Assembly (NCBI GenBank): GCA_030425385.1
Contig: JAUIAH010000002.1
Span: 1 to 64,000 of the forward strand
DNA from: Verrucomicrobiia bacterium
Lineage (GTDB): Bacteria; Verrucomicrobiota; Verrucomicrobiia; Verrucomicrobiales; DEV007
Direction of reading: 5' to 3'
Length of the DNA stretch: 64,000 nucleotides
Part shown: positions 35,938-44,552 of the stretch, piece after piece
How the letters are laid out: each line of letters opens with the position of its first letter
Numbering within the stretch: the stretch's first letter is position 1
Notes under the pieces: model-generated
Told to the model about the DNA's origin: nothing
What the model saw: only the letters and a program-made list of their open reading frames with translations
Database searches by the model: none
Position numbers and translations under genes: made by a program

Positions 35938-36927
35938 ATGAAGCCACGTCAGATGCAGATTTGGACCTCCGAGGGTTCGCGAGGGCAGTATTTCCATGTG
36001 ATCGCGCGTACCGCGAATCGCGTGTGGTGCCTGGATGATGAGGCGAAACGGATGTTTGTGCGGCTGATGCGCAAGACGGAGGCGTTCTCAGGGTGTGCGG
36101 TGGTGAGCCACTGCTTGATGGATAATCATTTCCACCTGGTCCTCTTTGTTCCGAATCGCGAGGGCTTGGAGAACGATCTGAGCGATGAGGCGTTCTGGGA
36201 TCGCTTGGCGGCACTCTACACGCGCGAGGAAATGGACGCGATCCGGATGCGGATGATGCTCTTTCATCGGTTGAATCCCGGTCCCGTAGGGTTGGCGCAA
36301 GAGGCGTCTTACCGGCAGACGTTCTTGAAGCGAATGTGGGACCTGAGCGAGTTCATGAAGACACTCCTGCAACGATTCTCGACATGGTTTAACAAGCGCC
36401 ATGACCGAGTGGGGCGGCTGTGGGAACAGCGTTTCAAGAGTTTGGTGATCGAAGGTCGGCAGGAGTCGTTGATGGCGGTGACTGCCTACGTGGATTTGAA
36501 TCCTGTGAGGGCGGGGATGGTGGAGGATCCGAAGGACTATCGGTGGTGTGGCTACGCAGAGGCGATGGCGGGGAAACGAGAGGCGCGCCGTGGTCTAGGG
36601 CACTTGATGCCAGAACCCGCCCCGATGGGAGATGAGCAGTCGCCTTTAAAAGAGGAACTCATCCTTCATGAATACGGAAGGCTCTTGACCGGAGAGACGT
36701 CACCGGCAGGTAATGAGGCCGCAGAGACGATGCCGCTCGCTGGGTTGTTACGAACGCGGGTTCGCTACTTCACGGACGGCGTGGCGATTGGCTCCAAGGC
36801 TTTCCTTGACGCGTTCTTCGAGGCGAAACGCGATTCCTTTGGTGCTCGGAGGAAAAGTGGCGGTCGGAAACTACGTGGTGGCGATTGGGGAGCTCTGAGG
36901 TCATTGCGCGACTTGCAGAATCCATGA
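35938..36927 (+). mobile_element. REP-associated Y1-like transposase gene (RayT-2)
   Basis: A 329-residue paralogue of RayT-1. It keeps HUH (MDNHFHLVLFV), GRLWEQRFKSLVIEG, TAYVDLNPVRAGMVEDPKDY and the C-terminal VRYFTDGVAIGSKAFLDAFF. The block that reads QWYNK in RayT-1 reads TWFNK here, so a Tyr next to the expected nucleophile site is Phe; which Tyr is catalytic in this subgroup is uncertain. The two proteins are related along their full length but clearly diverged, so they are not recent copies. The hairpin at 35842-35918 directly precedes it. Confidence 0.85.
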
Positions 36928-36970
36928 GAATTGGCCTGCAAAGCCCCCTGATTTCTGCCACCTTGCTGGC

Positions 36971-37729
36971 ATGCCATCATCCTTACCGCTGTCCTTGCTT
37001 GCTTGCGCCACCCTTACACTGGCGCTCATCTCTGACATTCATGCCGAAGAGCCCCCTTCAACGATTCCAGATGAGCCTCAGGAAATGCAGGCTCTGTTCA
37101 ACGGAAAAGATCTCACAGGATGGGATGGAGACCCGCGCCTGTGGTCGGTGAAAGATGGCGTGATCCGAGGGGAAACCACAGAAGACAAGAAGGCTCCAGG
37201 CAACACGTTCCTGATTTGGAAAGACGGGAACTTGAAGGACTTTGACCTCCGCCTTTCGTTCCGCGTTTCCAGTGAGAACAACTCCGGGATCCAATACCGT
37301 TCGAAACACATCACGGACGGTAAGGTGCGCAACCAGTGGGTCGTCCGCGGTTATCAGCATGAGATCCGGAACTCTAACCAACTACCGAACGTTGCCGGGT
37401 TTATCTATGAAGAGGGAGGCAAGCGCGGGCGGATGTGTCTCGTGGGCGAACAAGCCGTTTGGGATGAGAACGGTAAGAAAGCCGTGACAGGGTCTCTCAT
37501 TGATGCCGAAAGTTTCGCCAAGCTTTTCGAAGTGGACGCATGGAACGACGTCGCCATCATTGCCAAGGGCAACCGACTCCAACACTATCTCAATGGAAAG
37601 CTGATCCTCGATTGCACAGACAAGCATCCTGAACGCGCGCTCACAGAAGGGGTGCTCGCTCTCCAGCTTCACGGAGGCAAGCCCATGTGGTGCGAGTACA
37701 AGAACATTCGCTTGAAGCAGCTCGACTAG
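36971..37729 (+). CDS. Secreted DUF1080 (3-keto-disaccharide hydrolase) protein
   Basis: A 252-residue protein with a signal peptide (SSLPLSLLACATLTLALISD) and a DUF1080 concanavalin-like domain: ALFNGKDLTGWDGDPRLWSV, GVIRGETT, NTFLIWK, FDLRLSFRV, NNSGIQYRS, the near-end HYLNGKLILDCTD and LQLHGGKPMWCEYKNIRL. DUF1080 proteins are abundant in PVC bacteria and some hydrolyse 3-keto-glycosides in the periplasm. It stands alone on this strand between RayT-2 (43 bases upstream) and the convergent pilT-like gene, with a 4-base overlap. Confidence 0.88.
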   Translation: MPSSLPLSLLACATLTLALISDIHAEEPPSTIPDEPQEMQALFNGKDLTGWDGDPRLWSVKDGVIRGETTEDKKAPGNTFLIWKDGNLKDFDLRLSFRVSSENNSGIQYRSKHITDGKVRNQWVVRGYQHEIRNSNQLPNVAGFIYEEGGKRGRMCLVGEQAVWDENGKKAVTGSLIDAESFAKLFEVDAWNDVAIIAKGNRLQHYLNGKLILDCTDKHPERALTEGVLALQLHGGKPMWCEYKNIRLKQLD

Positions 37730-38808
37730 GCAGACCGCCGCGAGGTGGCAGGTGTCAAGCGAGCCTCCAAGACGTGCGGGTCACGCGCGTGACTCATCGC
37801 CTCCTCCAAGGTGATCTTCTCCTCAAGGACAAGGTCGGAGAGGCATTCGTCGAGTGTGTGCATGCCTTCGCCCGTTCCAATCTGCATGAGCCCCGGGATT
37901 TGCTCAAATTTCCGACTCCGGAGAACGGAGCGCACCGCGTGATTCATGACCATGATCTCGCTGGCCAGCACACGTCCTTTCGTCTCTTTGGCGTGAGGCA
38001 GCAAACGCTGCGATACCACCCCCTTCAGCGCGTTGGCAAGTTGAGCGATGATCTGCGGTTGCTGATCACCCGGAAAGACATCGATCATCCGGTCTAACGA
38101 TTTCGCCGCATCGATCGTGTGAAGCGTGCTGATGACCAGATGCCCCGTTTCGGCTGCGGTAACCGCAGTGCGAATGGTCTCAAGATCTCGCAGTTCGCTC
38201 ACGAGGATCACGTCAGGATCCTGACGAAGCGCCTGGCGCAGCGCCGCGCTGAAACTGTGCGTATCTACGCCCAATTCACGTTGCTTCACGATGGATCGCC
38301 CATGCTTGAAGATGTATTCGATGGGATCTTCAATCGAAATGATCACTCCCGAGCGGCGCCGACTGATGTATTCGACCATCGAAGCCAGCGTCGTGCTCTT
38401 GCCAGACCCCGTGATCCCCGTGACGAGAATCAGCCCCTCACGCATGTCGCAAAGGTTTTGTAAGAATGGACGGTGACCCAATTCCATCATGCTCGGCACT
38501 TCATCGGCAATGAGGCGGAAAGCCGCCTGAATAGTTCCACGATTGAAATGCGCATTGCCACGGAATCGCCCCACGCCCTCCACCGCCAGCGCGAAATCGA
38601 GTTCTAACGTCTTCTCCAATTCCGCTCGCTGTCGCTCGGTGAGAAGGCTGAGGATCGTCTCCCGACAGTCTTCCGCAGAAAGCGGCGCCATATCCAATTC
38701 GCGCAACTCGCCATCAATGCGAATAAGCGGTGCTTTCGCGACCGTGAGGTGAAGGTCCGACCCTTCCTGGTCTTTCACGGCACGCAGCCAGTCAATGACA
38801 TCATTCAT
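37726..38808 (-). CDS. PilT-like twitching ATPase
   Basis: A 360-residue hexameric secretion ATPase. N-terminal PAS-like part (GSDLHLTVAKAPLIRIDGEL), Walker A GITGSGKS at 131-138, Asp box ISIEDPIEYIF, Walker B DVILVSELRD (Ser where Gly is usual), His box AAETGHLVISTLHT and an AIRNLIRE-like AVRSVLRSRKFEQIPGLMQ. The last motif marks PilT, the motor that retracts type IV pili. The PilU-like gene lies 24 bases upstream. No PilB, PilC or PilQ gene is in the window. Confidence 0.88.
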   Translation of the reverse strand: MNDVIDWLRAVKDQEGSDLHLTVAKAPLIRIDGELRELDMAPLSAEDCRETILSLLTERQRAELEKTLELDFALAVEGVGRFRGNAHFNRGTIQAAFRLIADEVPSMMELGHRPFLQNLCDMREGLILVTGITGSGKSTTLASMVEYISRRRSGVIISIEDPIEYIFKHGRSIVKQRELGVDTHSFSAALRQALRQDPDVILVSELRDLETIRTAVTAAETGHLVISTLHTIDAAKSLDRMIDVFPGDQQPQIIAQLANALKGVVSQRLLPHAKETKGRVLASEIMVMNHAVRSVLRSRKFEQIPGLMQIGTGEGMHTLDECLSDLVLEEKITLEEAMSHARDPHVLEARLTPATSRRSA

Positions 38809-38832
38809 AGTGGAAACACAAATGGCTTTTCG

Positions 38833-39894
38833 TTAGGATAACCCTCTGAGGACACGCTCCATTTCTTTGGGGTTAGGACAACTGGCGAGCGCAGTCTCCC
38901 TACTGATCTTCTTCTCTCGCCAGGCCTTGGTCAGATCCGTGAGGAAATCTTGCGCAAAGGCAGACTTTTCACTCTGGATGAAGTCTTCCAACGCCGCATA
39001 GTCCATTTCCTGAATCCAATCGCGGGTGGCTCCCTCGTTCTGAAAGTATTCCGTGATGAGGTGGCGTCCCCCACCCTCTCGGGCCACCAATTTCTGAGTC
39101 AAGACGCCTACCAATTGGCTGGCGAGCAAGGCTAGTACTCCGCGGCGTTCATCGGCAGGCATCAGATTGGCCAACCGCTCCATCGTTTCCACCACGGTTG
39201 ACGTGTGCATCGTGGAAATGACCAAATGCCCCGTCTCCGCCGCTTGCACCGCAATCCTAGCCGAATCGAAATCCCGGATTTCTCCCATGAAGATCACATC
39301 GGGACTTTGCCGCAAGGCCGAACGGAGACCCGCTGCGTAGCTTGGGATGTCTTCGGGAATCTCCCGTTGCGTTACCAGGCTGGTCTTGGAACGAAAGAGG
39401 TACTCGATCGGCTCTTCGATGGTGATGACATGCCCCTCGAACCAGGTGTTCATGCGGTCTAACATCGAGGCGACCGTGGTCGACTTGCCACATCCCGTGG
39501 GCCCTGTGACAAGGATGAATCCATGCGGGCGACGCGACCACGATTCTAACAAAGGCACCGGAAGCCCAAGGCTCTCGAGCAGTGGAATCTCCGTCTGAAT
39601 GATGCGTAGAGATGCCCCCAGGGATCCCAGGTGACGGTGCACGTTCACACGATAGCGTCCCGTCTGCGTCTGCCAATGCGCGTCAAGGTCGCCAGAGGGC
39701 GATCCATTGGAACCCGCACACGCATCGCGAAGCGCTTCCAACTGCTCCCGAGTCGTCGGCTCGGCATCGGGAAAGACGCGCACCCGTCCATCCAAACGGT
39801 AACGAGGCACGGCACCTTCATTGAGAAAGACGTCACTCGCCTTCGCGTGAGACGCTTCCTCACACCAATGCTGAATTCGACTCAATGCTCCCAT
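38833..39894 (-). CDS. PilU/PilT-like ATPase paralogue
   Basis: A 353-residue relative of the downstream PilT-like protein. SDVFLNEGAVPRYRLDGRV, Walker A GPTGCGKS at 131-138, ITIEEPIEYLF, Walker B DVIFMGEIRD and AAETGHLVISTMHT are intact. The C-terminal part is diverged and has ACASCPNPKEMERVLR-like sequence rather than a full AIRNLIRE motif. In other bacteria PilU aids PilT under load; the tandem arrangement suggests the same. The small basic-protein gene lies 11 bases upstream on the same strand. Confidence 0.82.
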   Translation of the reverse strand: MGALSRIQHWCEEASHAKASDVFLNEGAVPRYRLDGRVRVFPDAEPTTREQLEALRDACAGSNGSPSGDLDAHWQTQTGRYRVNVHRHLGSLGASLRIIQTEIPLLESLGLPVPLLESWSRRPHGFILVTGPTGCGKSTTVASMLDRMNTWFEGHVITIEEPIEYLFRSKTSLVTQREIPEDIPSYAAGLRSALRQSPDVIFMGEIRDFDSARIAVQAAETGHLVISTMHTSTVVETMERLANLMPADERRGVLALLASQLVGVLTQKLVAREGGGRHLITEYFQNEGATRDWIQEMDYAALEDFIQSEKSAFAQDFLTDLTKAWREKKISRETALASCPNPKEMERVLRGLS

Positions 39895-39905
39895 ACGCTG
39901 CTTTC

Positions 39906-40211
39906 TTAACGCCCATCATAGTTGAACAGTTCGGCGAATTCGTAGCAAGCCGTTTCTGGGGCGCCTGCCATCTTTCCACGAACAGCCGCATTCAGCGCTT
40001 CCAACACTTTCATTTGCACCTTACGGGAGAGCCGACGCCCACGCCGCGCCTTGTTGATCATCTTGTGAGTCACCAGGGCACCTGCCGCGGCCACCACATC
40101 ATGATTGCTCAACCCATGGGTCTCCATCACGGCATTCAATGGCTGCGGCCCGTATTCACCCCCGGCCACGGCTCTTTCCTCGGGGAGACTCGATTTCTGC
40201 TTTCCAATCAT
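39906..40211 (-). CDS. Small basic protein, possible HTH, unknown function
   Basis: The frame is open from 40562 but that part lies antisense to the dehydrogenase; ATG 40211 gives 101 residues. The core is GPQPLNAVMETHGLSNHDVV, then THKMINKARRGRRLSRKVQM and KVLEALN, a helix-loop-basic-helix pattern that could bind nucleic acid. It recalls small conserved proteins of Verrucomicrobia, but I cannot name a family. It is first in a minus-strand run with the two PilT-like genes. Only 24 bases separate it from the divergent dehydrogenase gene, so promoters must overlap or lie within coding sequence. Confidence 0.6.
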   Translation of the reverse strand: MIGKQKSSLPEERAVAGGEYGPQPLNAVMETHGLSNHDVVAAAGALVTHKMINKARRGRRLSRKVQMKVLEALNAAVRGKMAGAPETACYEFAELFNYDGR

Positions 40212-40235
40212 GACGAATAGCCTAAGGCATGATGG

Positions 40236-41195
40236 ATGAAACGCATTCTTCTTTCCACCACTTCCTATCAAGACACGCCTGGCGATCATCACGCTCTGTT
40301 GGAAAGCCAAGGCTTCGACGTTGTGCGGGAACGCGGGCCATTGACAGAAGAACGGATGCTGGAATTGGCGGGAGACCTGGACGGCGCCCTCTGCGGTGAC
40401 GATGCCTTCACCCGCGACGTGATTGAGAAGATGCTGCCTCGGCTGAAAGTGATCAGCAAGTATGGCATCGGCCTCGATAAGATCGATTTGGATGCCTGCA
40501 ATGAGCACAAGCTTCCCGTCCTCTTCACCCCTGGGGTGAACCACACCACGGTGGCCGAACACGCTTTCTGCCTCCTCCTAGCGGGCGTTCGCAACCTCAT
40601 CCCTTCCGTCGATAGCACGCGTGAAGGCGGATGGAAACGCCTGACTGGCAATGAACTCTGGACCAAATCTATCGGCATCGTCGGCCTAGGCCGCATCGGA
40701 CAAGAAGTGGCGAAGCGTGCGCTCGGTTTTGAGATGGAAGTCCACGGATTCGATATCTATTGGCCTGACGCTTTCGCAAAAGAGCATCCTGTGACGAGAC
40801 ATGAAAGTGCGTTAGACGTCTTGAAAGTCGCGGATGTCGTGACTTTGCATACGAATTTAAATGAAGACACGCACCATTTGATCAATTCCGATTCCCTCGC
40901 CACCATGAAAGACGGGGCCTGGCTGATCAATACGTCCCGAGGCGAACTCGTGGATACAGACGCCGTGGTGGCCGCCTTGGACTCTGGCAAACTGGCAGGC
41001 TATGTGACGGATGTGCTGGACGAAGAACCGCCACGTGCGGATCACCCTCTGCTCAAGCACCCCAAAGCGATTGTGACCCCGCACATCGGCTCACGCACCT
41101 ACGAGAGCGTGCCTCGGCAAGCCATGCGGGCGACCACGAATCTGGTCAATTTCTTTGCGGGTGAAGGCGAGGTACTGCAGGCGAATAAATTCTAG
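40236..41195 (+). CDS. D-2-hydroxyacid dehydrogenase (SerA-like)
   Basis: A 319-residue NAD-dependent dehydrogenase. NAD-binding GIVGLGRIGQEVAKR, then the catalytic Arg in INTSRGELVD, Glu in DVLDEEPP and His in VTPHIGSRT. YGIGLDKIDL and the length fit phosphoglycerate dehydrogenases without the ACT domain, but related 2-hydroxyacid or sugar-acid dehydrogenases are equally possible. The pseudouridine synthase gene follows after 20 bases. Confidence 0.88.
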   Translation: MKRILLSTTSYQDTPGDHHALLESQGFDVVRERGPLTEERMLELAGDLDGALCGDDAFTRDVIEKMLPRLKVISKYGIGLDKIDLDACNEHKLPVLFTPGVNHTTVAEHAFCLLLAGVRNLIPSVDSTREGGWKRLTGNELWTKSIGIVGLGRIGQEVAKRALGFEMEVHGFDIYWPDAFAKEHPVTRHESALDVLKVADVVTLHTNLNEDTHHLINSDSLATMKDGAWLINTSRGELVDTDAVVAALDSGKLAGYVTDVLDEEPPRADHPLLKHPKAIVTPHIGSRTYESVPRQAMRATTNLVNFFAGEGEVLQANKF

Positions 41196-41215
41196 CACTG
41201 ACACTGACCAACGGC

Positions 41216-41782
41216 GTGGTCTTGGCGTTTCACAAGCCTTACGGCGTTCTATCACAGTTCACCTCTGACGGTTCCAACCACCGACCACTCAGCGCCTTTG
41301 ACTTTCCTAAAGGTGTCTATCCTGTGGGTCGACTGGATGCCGATTCCGAAGGTCTCCTCATTCTAACGGATGAGAAGCGCCTCGTCGATCGGCTTCTAAA
41401 TCCCAAGCGTCGCCATCCGCGCACCTACTGGGCGCAGATCGAGCGGATCCCCACGCCCGAGGCGTTGGCAAGACTCGCCGGAGGCGTGGAACTCAAAGGG
41501 AGACGCACCTTGCCGTGTAAGGTTCATTTGTTAGAACCCCAGCCTGAGATCGCTCCACGCATCCCACCAATCCGCGTGCGCAAGACCGTCCCTGATTGTT
41601 GGGTCGAAATCGCACTGATCGAAGGAAAGAATCGTCAGGTTCGACGGATGTTAGCAGCCATTGGCCACCCGGTCTTGCGTCTCTTGCGCGTGCAGATCGG
41701 GCGTTTTAAACTCGGCGAAATCCCTTGCGGCACATGGCGCGCCCTTTCTCAAGAAGCCTGCGAACAACTCCTTCGCCGATAG
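41216..41782 (+). CDS. rRNA pseudouridine synthase, RluE/RsuA family
   Basis: A 188-residue enzyme starting at GTG 41216, without an S4 domain, as in RluE. Motif I is LAFHKPYGVLSQFTSDG, the catalytic Asp lies in PVGRLDADSEGLLILT, and GKNRQVRRMLAAIGHPVLRL closes the active site. It converts uridine to pseudouridine in rRNA, probably 23S; the target site cannot be read from sequence. It converges on the small pilin-like ORF with a 16-base gap. Confidence 0.9.
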   Translation: MVLAFHKPYGVLSQFTSDGSNHRPLSAFDFPKGVYPVGRLDADSEGLLILTDEKRLVDRLLNPKRRHPRTYWAQIERIPTPEALARLAGGVELKGRRTLPCKVHLLEPQPEIAPRIPPIRVRKTVPDCWVEIALIEGKNRQVRRMLAAIGHPVLRLLRVQIGRFKLGEIPCGTWRALSQEACEQLLRR

Positions 41783-41798
41783 GGCGTCGGCTAAGATG

Positions 41799-42023
41799 CT
41801 AGTGGTTGCTCTTCGCCTCTGGCGCGAGAAACACTGGCTTGAAGAGTTCCTGGGCGCCACTGGCCGTCTGAGTTGCTTTCATCCGGGCCTCGTTGGAAAC
41901 GTCGGTAAAGTACGGTTGCCCATAATGGAAGGCGGCTCCGAGGACGATCAGAGCGAGCAGGAGCTGGTTGAGGCCAAACCCCCGTTCGCAGGCGATAGCG
42001 GATTTGAAAGGTACTAATTTCAT
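41799..42023 (-). CDS. Very small type IV pilin-like protein
   Basis: From ATG 42023 the product is 74 residues (GTG 42050 would add 9). Residues 14-38 read ERGFGLNQLLLALIVLGAAF, which matches a class III signal: a Gly-Phe cleavage site followed by a hydrophobic helix of prepilin type. The Glu usually at mature position 5 is Gln. After the helix come only about 40 residues. Minor pilins and pseudopilins start this way, and two PilT-like genes lie 2 kb away. No ribosome binding site is clear, so coding status is uncertain. Confidence 0.45.
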   Translation of the reverse strand: MKLVPFKSAIACERGFGLNQLLLALIVLGAAFHYGQPYFTDVSNEARMKATQTASGAQELFKPVFLAPEAKSNH

Positions 42024-42063
42024 AACTGCGAAAGGTATCAGTGTTGCCACCCCAAATTGCCCA

Positions 42064-42105
42064 GAATCACCGTTTAATCAATATATTTGATAATTATTGT
42101 CAAAT
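42064..42105. promoter_or_regulatory. AT-rich island, probable promoter region
   Basis: The run TTTAATCAATATATTTGATAATTATTGTCAAAT is strongly AT-rich in a GC-rich surrounding and contains an imperfect palindrome (TTGATAATTATTGTCAA). It lies between the divergent pilin-like ORF and the lipoprotein gene, so it may serve one or both. TCAATATATTT also occurs in the leader of RayT-1 near 17856. No exact -35/-10 pair is claimed. Confidence 0.35.
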
Positions 42106-42198
42106 CTGGTCGCGGATGTGAGAATCGCCCGATGGATCACCTCGCGCTTGCTATTCGTCTCACATGCGGGCTCTGTAGAGGTCCGCTTAGAAACCGAC

Positions 42199-42837
42199 AT
42201 GAAACTCCAGATTCTTCAATCCACCTTCGTCGCGGCCATTGCCGTCACCGCACTCAGCCTCGCTTCTTGCAATAAGGCTCCCGAAAGTTCTGACGGTTCT
42301 CCGTCCGCAGGCAGTGGTAGCCAAGATCCTGCCAAGGAGATGATCGGATACTGGGGTGCGGAGAAGGACTCGCTCACCAAGATGGTCGAGTCTGAAATGA
42401 GCGACGGTGACATGCCCCCCGCAGTCATGGAGAAATTGATGGGCCCAGTGGTCGAAGCGATGGCCGATATCTTTGCCTTCGAACTCACAAGCGACCGGGC
42501 TTTCTCCATATCGCCCGACGGCTACAAGGAAGAAGGCACCTACGAAATCGTCTCGACCGACGCCTCCACAGGAGACTTCGTAGTCAAGACCACCAACGTT
42601 GATGACGGCAAGGTTGAGGAGAACAAAGGGAACGTTCGCGGCGACACCATGACCTTGACGAAAGAGGGGATGACCATGGAGCTCAACCGCATCACTCAAG
42701 CCGAGTTTGAGGATCGGAAAGCGAAAGCCGCTGACTTTGACATGCAGGCACTGATGGCTCCGATCATGCAGGAACTCATGAAAGACTTGGGTGGCCAAGG
42801 CGCCGGTGGCGTGCCTCCTGGCATTCCTCAAGAATAG
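42199..42837 (+). CDS. Lipoprotein of unknown function
   Basis: ATG 42199 gives a 212-residue protein with a lipoprotein signal: basic start, hydrophobic core (FVAAIAVTALS) and lipobox LASC followed by Asn-Lys. The mature part starts with a Ser/Gly-rich linker, then an acidic alpha/beta domain (MIGYWGAEKDSL, TSDRAFSISPDGYKEEGTYE, GNVRGDTMTLTKEGMTMEL) that resembles small lipocalin-like sensor domains, and ends in a Gly/Pro-rich tail. No named family recognised. Nine bases separate its stop from the convergent PL14-like gene. Confidence 0.7.
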   Translation: MKLQILQSTFVAAIAVTALSLASCNKAPESSDGSPSAGSGSQDPAKEMIGYWGAEKDSLTKMVESEMSDGDMPPAVMEKLMGPVVEAMADIFAFELTSDRAFSISPDGYKEEGTYEIVSTDASTGDFVVKTTNVDDGKVEENKGNVRGDTMTLTKEGMTMELNRITQAEFEDRKAKAADFDMQALMAPIMQELMKDLGGQGAGGVPPGIPQE

Positions 42838-42845
42838 GAACCGTT

Positions 42846-43667
42846 TTATTCCCCCGCAGCCACCTGGCTCGCGGGCTTCTTGCGAATGACCCGTCCACGG
42901 TAGACGGCGACGTTGTCGAACCAGGCCTTCTCCACGGAGAATTGGCCGTCACGGTCCCTTGGAGCCCAGTCTGGGGAAGATCCCCCGAAGAAAGTGCTAA
43001 AGAGGACCCTCTCAATGAGGGCCTCGTTGCCGTCCGTTCCTCTCAGGCACAATTTGCGGTGCTCGATGAGCTTTCGCCCATCAAGGTAGACGGCCACGCG
43101 GCCATCGGCTTTGTCACCAGCCGAATTCACCGTCACTTGTAAGGTGACGGCCTGGTATGCCCCGCGCGCGAACTTCACTCGAGCGGCTGCTTTGCTATCG
43201 CCGTAACGGCCGGGCTGATCCTGGTGATACACATAGGAGATGATCTTGCCATCCTCGCGCCACATCAGTCGCGCGCTCCATCCATCCGCTCGCATAGGCT
43301 TCCCGCCCGTGACGGGTTTCTCGGGCCCCAAGCCCGGTAACTTTCCTCCCTTCGCGAAGTCGAAATCCGCAGCAAACTTCACGTCATAGCAAAGTGTGTA
43401 TTCGAGCGCAGCCCGGTCGCAGGGCACCGAGACCACGATGCGCTCGCTGCCCCTCTCATTGCCCTGGTAGGTCGCTTCGATCGCCTTGCTCGCCTGTGTC
43501 CCCGCCTTCCGCACGACTTCCAGGCGATCATGTTTACTCAGTGCTGCGGTGAAATCGCCTCGCGAGCGTTCAAAGGTGTCTGCCATGAGCGGTCGCTGCG
43601 CCCAGGTGCATGGTATTGATAGGGCGACGATGCCGCTTCCCATGAGGAGATGTTTCCACTCTGCCAT
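42846..43667 (-). CDS. Secreted polysaccharide lyase family 14-like protein
   Basis: A 273-residue protein with a signal peptide (LLMGSGIVALSIPCTWAQ). The jelly-roll pattern follows PL14-type alginate lyase-like domains: LEYTLCYDVKFAADFDFAKG, GKLPGLG, WSARLMWREDGKIISYVYHQ, then FSTFFGGSSPDWAPRDR and AWFDNVAVY. Families with this set degrade or bind uronic-acid polymers; activity here is not proven. It diverges from the protease gene over 87 bases. Confidence 0.75.
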   Translation of the reverse strand: MAEWKHLLMGSGIVALSIPCTWAQRPLMADTFERSRGDFTAALSKHDRLEVVRKAGTQASKAIEATYQGNERGSERIVVSVPCDRAALEYTLCYDVKFAADFDFAKGGKLPGLGPEKPVTGGKPMRADGWSARLMWREDGKIISYVYHQDQPGRYGDSKAAARVKFARGAYQAVTLQVTVNSAGDKADGRVAVYLDGRKLIEHRKLCLRGTDGNEALIERVLFSTFFGGSSPDWAPRDRDGQFSVEKAWFDNVAVYRGRVIRKKPASQVAAGE

Positions 43668-43754
43668 CCGGGACTTTAGATCTCGGTCGGCTTCATTACA
43701 AATCGGCCCTCAGGTTCCACTCGCATGGTCACGCGGTCCTGTTCATAGTGAGGC

Positions 43755-44552
43755 ATGAATCGGAAATGGCGACTCGGCACATGGTTCGGGATCGACGTGT
43801 ATATCCATTGGACCTTCTTTCTCCTCCTCGGGTGGGCTCTCCTCTTCGAAGGCGGGCTCGTCAGCGTGGTCTTTATCTCGGCCATCTTCGCCTGCGTGGT
43901 GGCCCACGAGTATGGGCACGTCCTGATGGCGCGACGATTCGGAATCGGTACACGCGACATCACCCTCTATCCCATTGGGGGCGTCGCCGCCCTGAGAGCG
44001 ATGCCGAAGCGGCCGCGTGAAGAAATGGCCGTGGCACTCGCCGGACCGGCGGTGAATATCATCATCGCCCTAATTCTCGGCGGCTTCCTGTGGCTGAGTG
44101 GACTCGCCACGGACAATTACACTAGCTTGGGAGGCTTCCTCACCGCCATCACGGTCACGAATGTCATCCTGGCATTGTTCAATCTTCTCCCTGCCTTTCC
44201 CATGGACGGTGGGAGAGTTCTACGCGCCTGGTTGGCTCGCAACCGCGACTACCTCGACGCCACTTGTCTGGCGGCCAAAGTCGGACGTGCTTTCGCTGCC
44301 GGTTTTGTAGTCATCGGTCTCTTCAAAGGCATGCCCATGCTGATTCTCTTGGCCGCCTTTGTCTATCTCGCGGCTGGCGCCGAATACCGCCAAGCGCAGA
44401 TTGAAAGACAGCGGCGGACCGGATTCGGCGGCGCTTTCTTTCAATTCCCATTCGACCAAGGCACCCCTCACACAACGCCACCTCCTCCTCCGCGCAACAA
44501 CGACGACGACGATGTGATCGACGTGGAGGTCGTTCCAATGGGTAAGCGCTAG
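43755..44552 (+). CDS. Site-2-type membrane metalloprotease (M50)
   Basis: A 265-residue membrane protein. The zinc site is HEYGH (His51, Glu52, His55) inside a membrane helix (VVAHEYGHVLMARRFGI), and the third ligand lies in ALFNLLPAFPMDGGRVLRAW. About six membrane helices are visible, followed by a soluble tail with a Pro run and a stretch of Asp. No CBS or PDZ domain is present. Site-2 proteases cut membrane-bound regulators; the target is unknown. The stop overlaps the convergent trkH-like gene by 4 bases. Confidence 0.88.
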   Translation: MNRKWRLGTWFGIDVYIHWTFFLLLGWALLFEGGLVSVVFISAIFACVVAHEYGHVLMARRFGIGTRDITLYPIGGVAALRAMPKRPREEMAVALAGPAVNIIIALILGGFLWLSGLATDNYTSLGGFLTAITVTNVILALFNLLPAFPMDGGRVLRAWLARNRDYLDATCLAAKVGRAFAAGFVVIGLFKGMPMLILLAAFVYLAAGAEYRQAQIERQRRTGFGGAFFQFPFDQGTPHTTPPPPPRNNDDDDVIDVEVVPMGKR

